A stretch of 6,168 nucleotides of DNA from Cyanobacteria bacterium UBA8803 (lineage in GTDB: Bacteria > Cyanobacteriota > Cyanobacteriia > Cyanobacteriales > Coleofasciculaceae). Of this stretch, positions 4,858 through 6,168 are shown piece after piece (the first letter of the stretch is position 1; every line of letters begins with the position of its first letter). The position numbers and the translations under genes are program-made. The notes beneath the pieces are model-generated. The model saw only the letters and a list, made by a program, of their open reading frames with translations, searched no databases and was not told the DNA's origin. The stretch covers positions 1-6,168 of the forward strand of contig DNXU01000121.1 in assembly GCA_003505715.1 (NCBI GenBank), given 5' to 3'.

Positions 4858-6123
4858 ATGCAAATGTCCAAAACCGCATCCCAACCCAAACATATTGTTC
4901 TCACCTCTCATCCAGGCCATTGGGCAGCGAAACCCCCACGTATCCACTGGGGAGAACGGAACCCCCTCAAACGAGGGCCAATAGTTGGGACAGTAACGAA
5001 CCCAGCACACCGCAATGTGATTGGCACTCACTCCGGTTCTTATTCAGTCTACCGTGCTTTAGCCGTTGCCAGTGGAGCACTTCATCCCAATCACCGCGCC
5101 GATCTGACCAACACTGCTCCCATTGTTGCCATCGGCTCCCATCCTAGTTGGGCTGACCCCAATCGTATCGTTTCCCTAGATCCCTTTGGCGCAATGGTGG
5201 GTGAAGTGTACGCTGAACTCTACGAAAAGGGATACGATATTCGACCCACGATCGCCATTACCAAAGCTCATGTCAACCTGCCCGAAATCCAAGACGCGAT
5301 CGCTAAGGGGCGCTTGTCCGTTGACGGTAAAATCGTCAAAGATGGCGGCAATTTAGTCGTGACTAAGGTAGCAATTGACCCTGTCTGGTATCTGCCGGGA
5401 ATTGCTCACCGCCTCAAGGTTCCCGAAGGCGAACTGCGCCGTGCCTTGTTTCAGCAGACAGGGGGGATGTTCCCCGAATTAGTCACCCGCCCGGATTTAC
5501 ACATCTTCTTACCCCCCATCGGCGGTATCACGGTTTATATTCTTGGCGACGTTGCCGCCATTACCGATCCCCATCGCCTACTAACCGTGCGAGTTCATGA
5601 CGAATGTAATGGTTCAGATGTTTTTGGTTCCGATATTTGTACCTGCCGTCCTTATCTGGTACACGGTTTAGAAGTCTGTGTCCAAACTGCACAACAAGGT
5701 GGTGCAGGTGTATTAGTTTACTTGCGCAAGGAAGGTCGCGCCTTGGGCGAGGTAACCAAGTTCCTCGTCTACAATGCTCGCAAGCGGCAAGAAGGAGGCG
5801 ATCGCGCTGATGCCTACTTCAACCGCACCGAATGTGTAGCAGGCGTACCCGATATGCGCTTCCAAGAACTCATGCCAGATGTGCTGCATTGGCTGGGAAT
5901 TGCGCGGATCGACCGTTTTGTCTCCATGAGCGACATGAAATACAACGCGATCGTCAACTCTGGTATCGAGATTGTCAAGCGCATCCCAATTCCCGAAGAA
6001 TTAATTCCTGCCGATGCCATGGTAGAAATTGCCGCCAAGCAAGCCGCTGGCTACTATACCGAAAAAGCCGTACCCGATGCCCTGACTTTAGCAACTATTA
6101 AAGGCCGCAGTTTTACCGATTAG
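4858..6123 (+). CDS. GTP cyclohydrolase II-like protein of the URC1 type (RibA paralogue)
   Basis: The 421-residue protein has a RibA-like C-terminal half (about 240-400) and a long N-terminal region (about 1-235) that is not RibB: no acidic DDE-type DHBP synthase motif is seen. Classical GTP cyclohydrolase II opens the GTP imidazole ring and releases formate and pyrophosphate. Conserved here are RVHDEC (245-250) and zinc-ligand cysteines 250, 261 and 263. Also conserved are KEGR (291-294), Tyr305 (aligning with catalytic Tyr105 of E. coli RibA), and Asp332 and Arg334 (aligning with D126 and R128). The TNNPxK segment of RibA is MSDMK (357-361) instead. From memory, this architecture and the near-invariant CNGSDVFGSDICTCRPYL block belong to the roughly 420-residue family that includes yeast Urc1, needed for uracil catabolism. 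Annotation as riboflavin-pathway ribA would therefore be doubtful. A good AGGAG precedes the start. The TAG stop overlaps a heptamer repeat. The true substrate is not shown by the sequence. Confidence 0.9.
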   Translation: MQMSKTASQPKHIVLTSHPGHWAAKPPRIHWGERNPLKRGPIVGTVTNPAHRNVIGTHSGSYSVYRALAVASGALHPNHRADLTNTAPIVAIGSHPSWADPNRIVSLDPFGAMVGEVYAELYEKGYDIRPTIAITKAHVNLPEIQDAIAKGRLSVDGKIVKDGGNLVVTKVAIDPVWYLPGIAHRLKVPEGELRRALFQQTGGMFPELVTRPDLHIFLPPIGGITVYILGDVAAITDPHRLLTVRVHDECNGSDVFGSDICTCRPYLVHGLEVCVQTAQQGGAGVLVYLRKEGRALGEVTKFLVYNARKRQEGGDRADAYFNRTECVAGVPDMRFQELMPDVLHWLGIARIDRFVSMSDMKYNAIVNSGIEIVKRIPIPEELIPADAMVEIAAKQAAGYYTEKAVPDALTLATIKGRSFTD

Positions 6124-6168
6124 TTGTTGGTTGTTGGTTGTTGGTTGTTAGTTGTTGGTTGTTGGTTG
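6123..6168. repeat. GTTGTTG heptamer array after the URC1-type gene
   Basis: Six full 7-bp units (GTTGTTG, with one GTTGTTA at 6144-6150) and a partial seventh run to the window edge. The array starts on the last base of the TAG stop codon at 6121-6123. It is a short tandem repeat with no visible inverted partner inside the window. Confidence 0.85.

Noticed and set aside
4858..5560. N-terminal half as a RibB (DHBP synthase) domain in a RibAB fusion
   Set aside because: No RibB acidic active-site motif is seen, and the sequence matches the N-terminal part of the URC1-type family as I remember it.

Overview
The window looks like cyanobacterial chromosome. Six perfect copies of the HIP1 octamer GCGATCGC lie in about 6.2 kb (1174, 1622, 4021, 4544, 5296, 5798). 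Period-7 short tandem repeats sit between genes, and the gene families fit: a membrane Ser/Thr kinase with a Pro/Ser-rich linker, and a DUF3531-like protein typical of cyanobacteria and plastid-bearing organisms. The genus cannot be fixed from the sequence alone.

Layout from left to right. Positions 1-48 hold a heptamer repeat. Positions 67-2040 (minus) encode a 657-residue membrane Ser/Thr protein kinase with two PPC-like sensor domains outside the membrane. Positions 2041-2804 are a long divergent intergenic region with a heptamer-repeat hairpin, a 14-bp palindrome and probably the promoters of both flanking genes. Positions 2805-3797 (plus) encode ribose-phosphate pyrophosphokinase (prs), with a GTG start and a good ribosome binding site. 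Positions 3796-3869 form a heptamer-repeat inverted repeat between two convergent genes. Positions 3867-4334 (minus) encode a small DUF3531-like protein of unknown role. Positions 4344-4857 are a graveyard: a frameshifted scrap of an IS701-type transposase (minus), an unidentified coding remnant (plus), another repeat, then a dyad and ribosome binding site leading into the last gene. Positions 4858-6123 (plus) encode a 421-residue GTP cyclohydrolase II-like protein of the URC1 type. Positions 6123-6168 hold a further heptamer array that runs off the window.

The genes do not form one operon: orientations alternate and the gaps are large. One plausible functional link is that prs makes PRPP, while the last gene resembles URC1, a RibA paralogue of the uracil-catabolism (URC) route that also uses a PRPP-dependent uracil phosphoribosyltransferase. 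That link is inference; the genes that would test it (DUF1688/URC4 and uracil phosphoribosyltransferase) would lie outside the window.

The most notable signals are the URC1-type cyclohydrolase with its dyad-bearing leader, and the period-7 repeats that overlap the stop codons of three of the four intact genes. I found no clear novel defence, CRISPR or RNA-based system.
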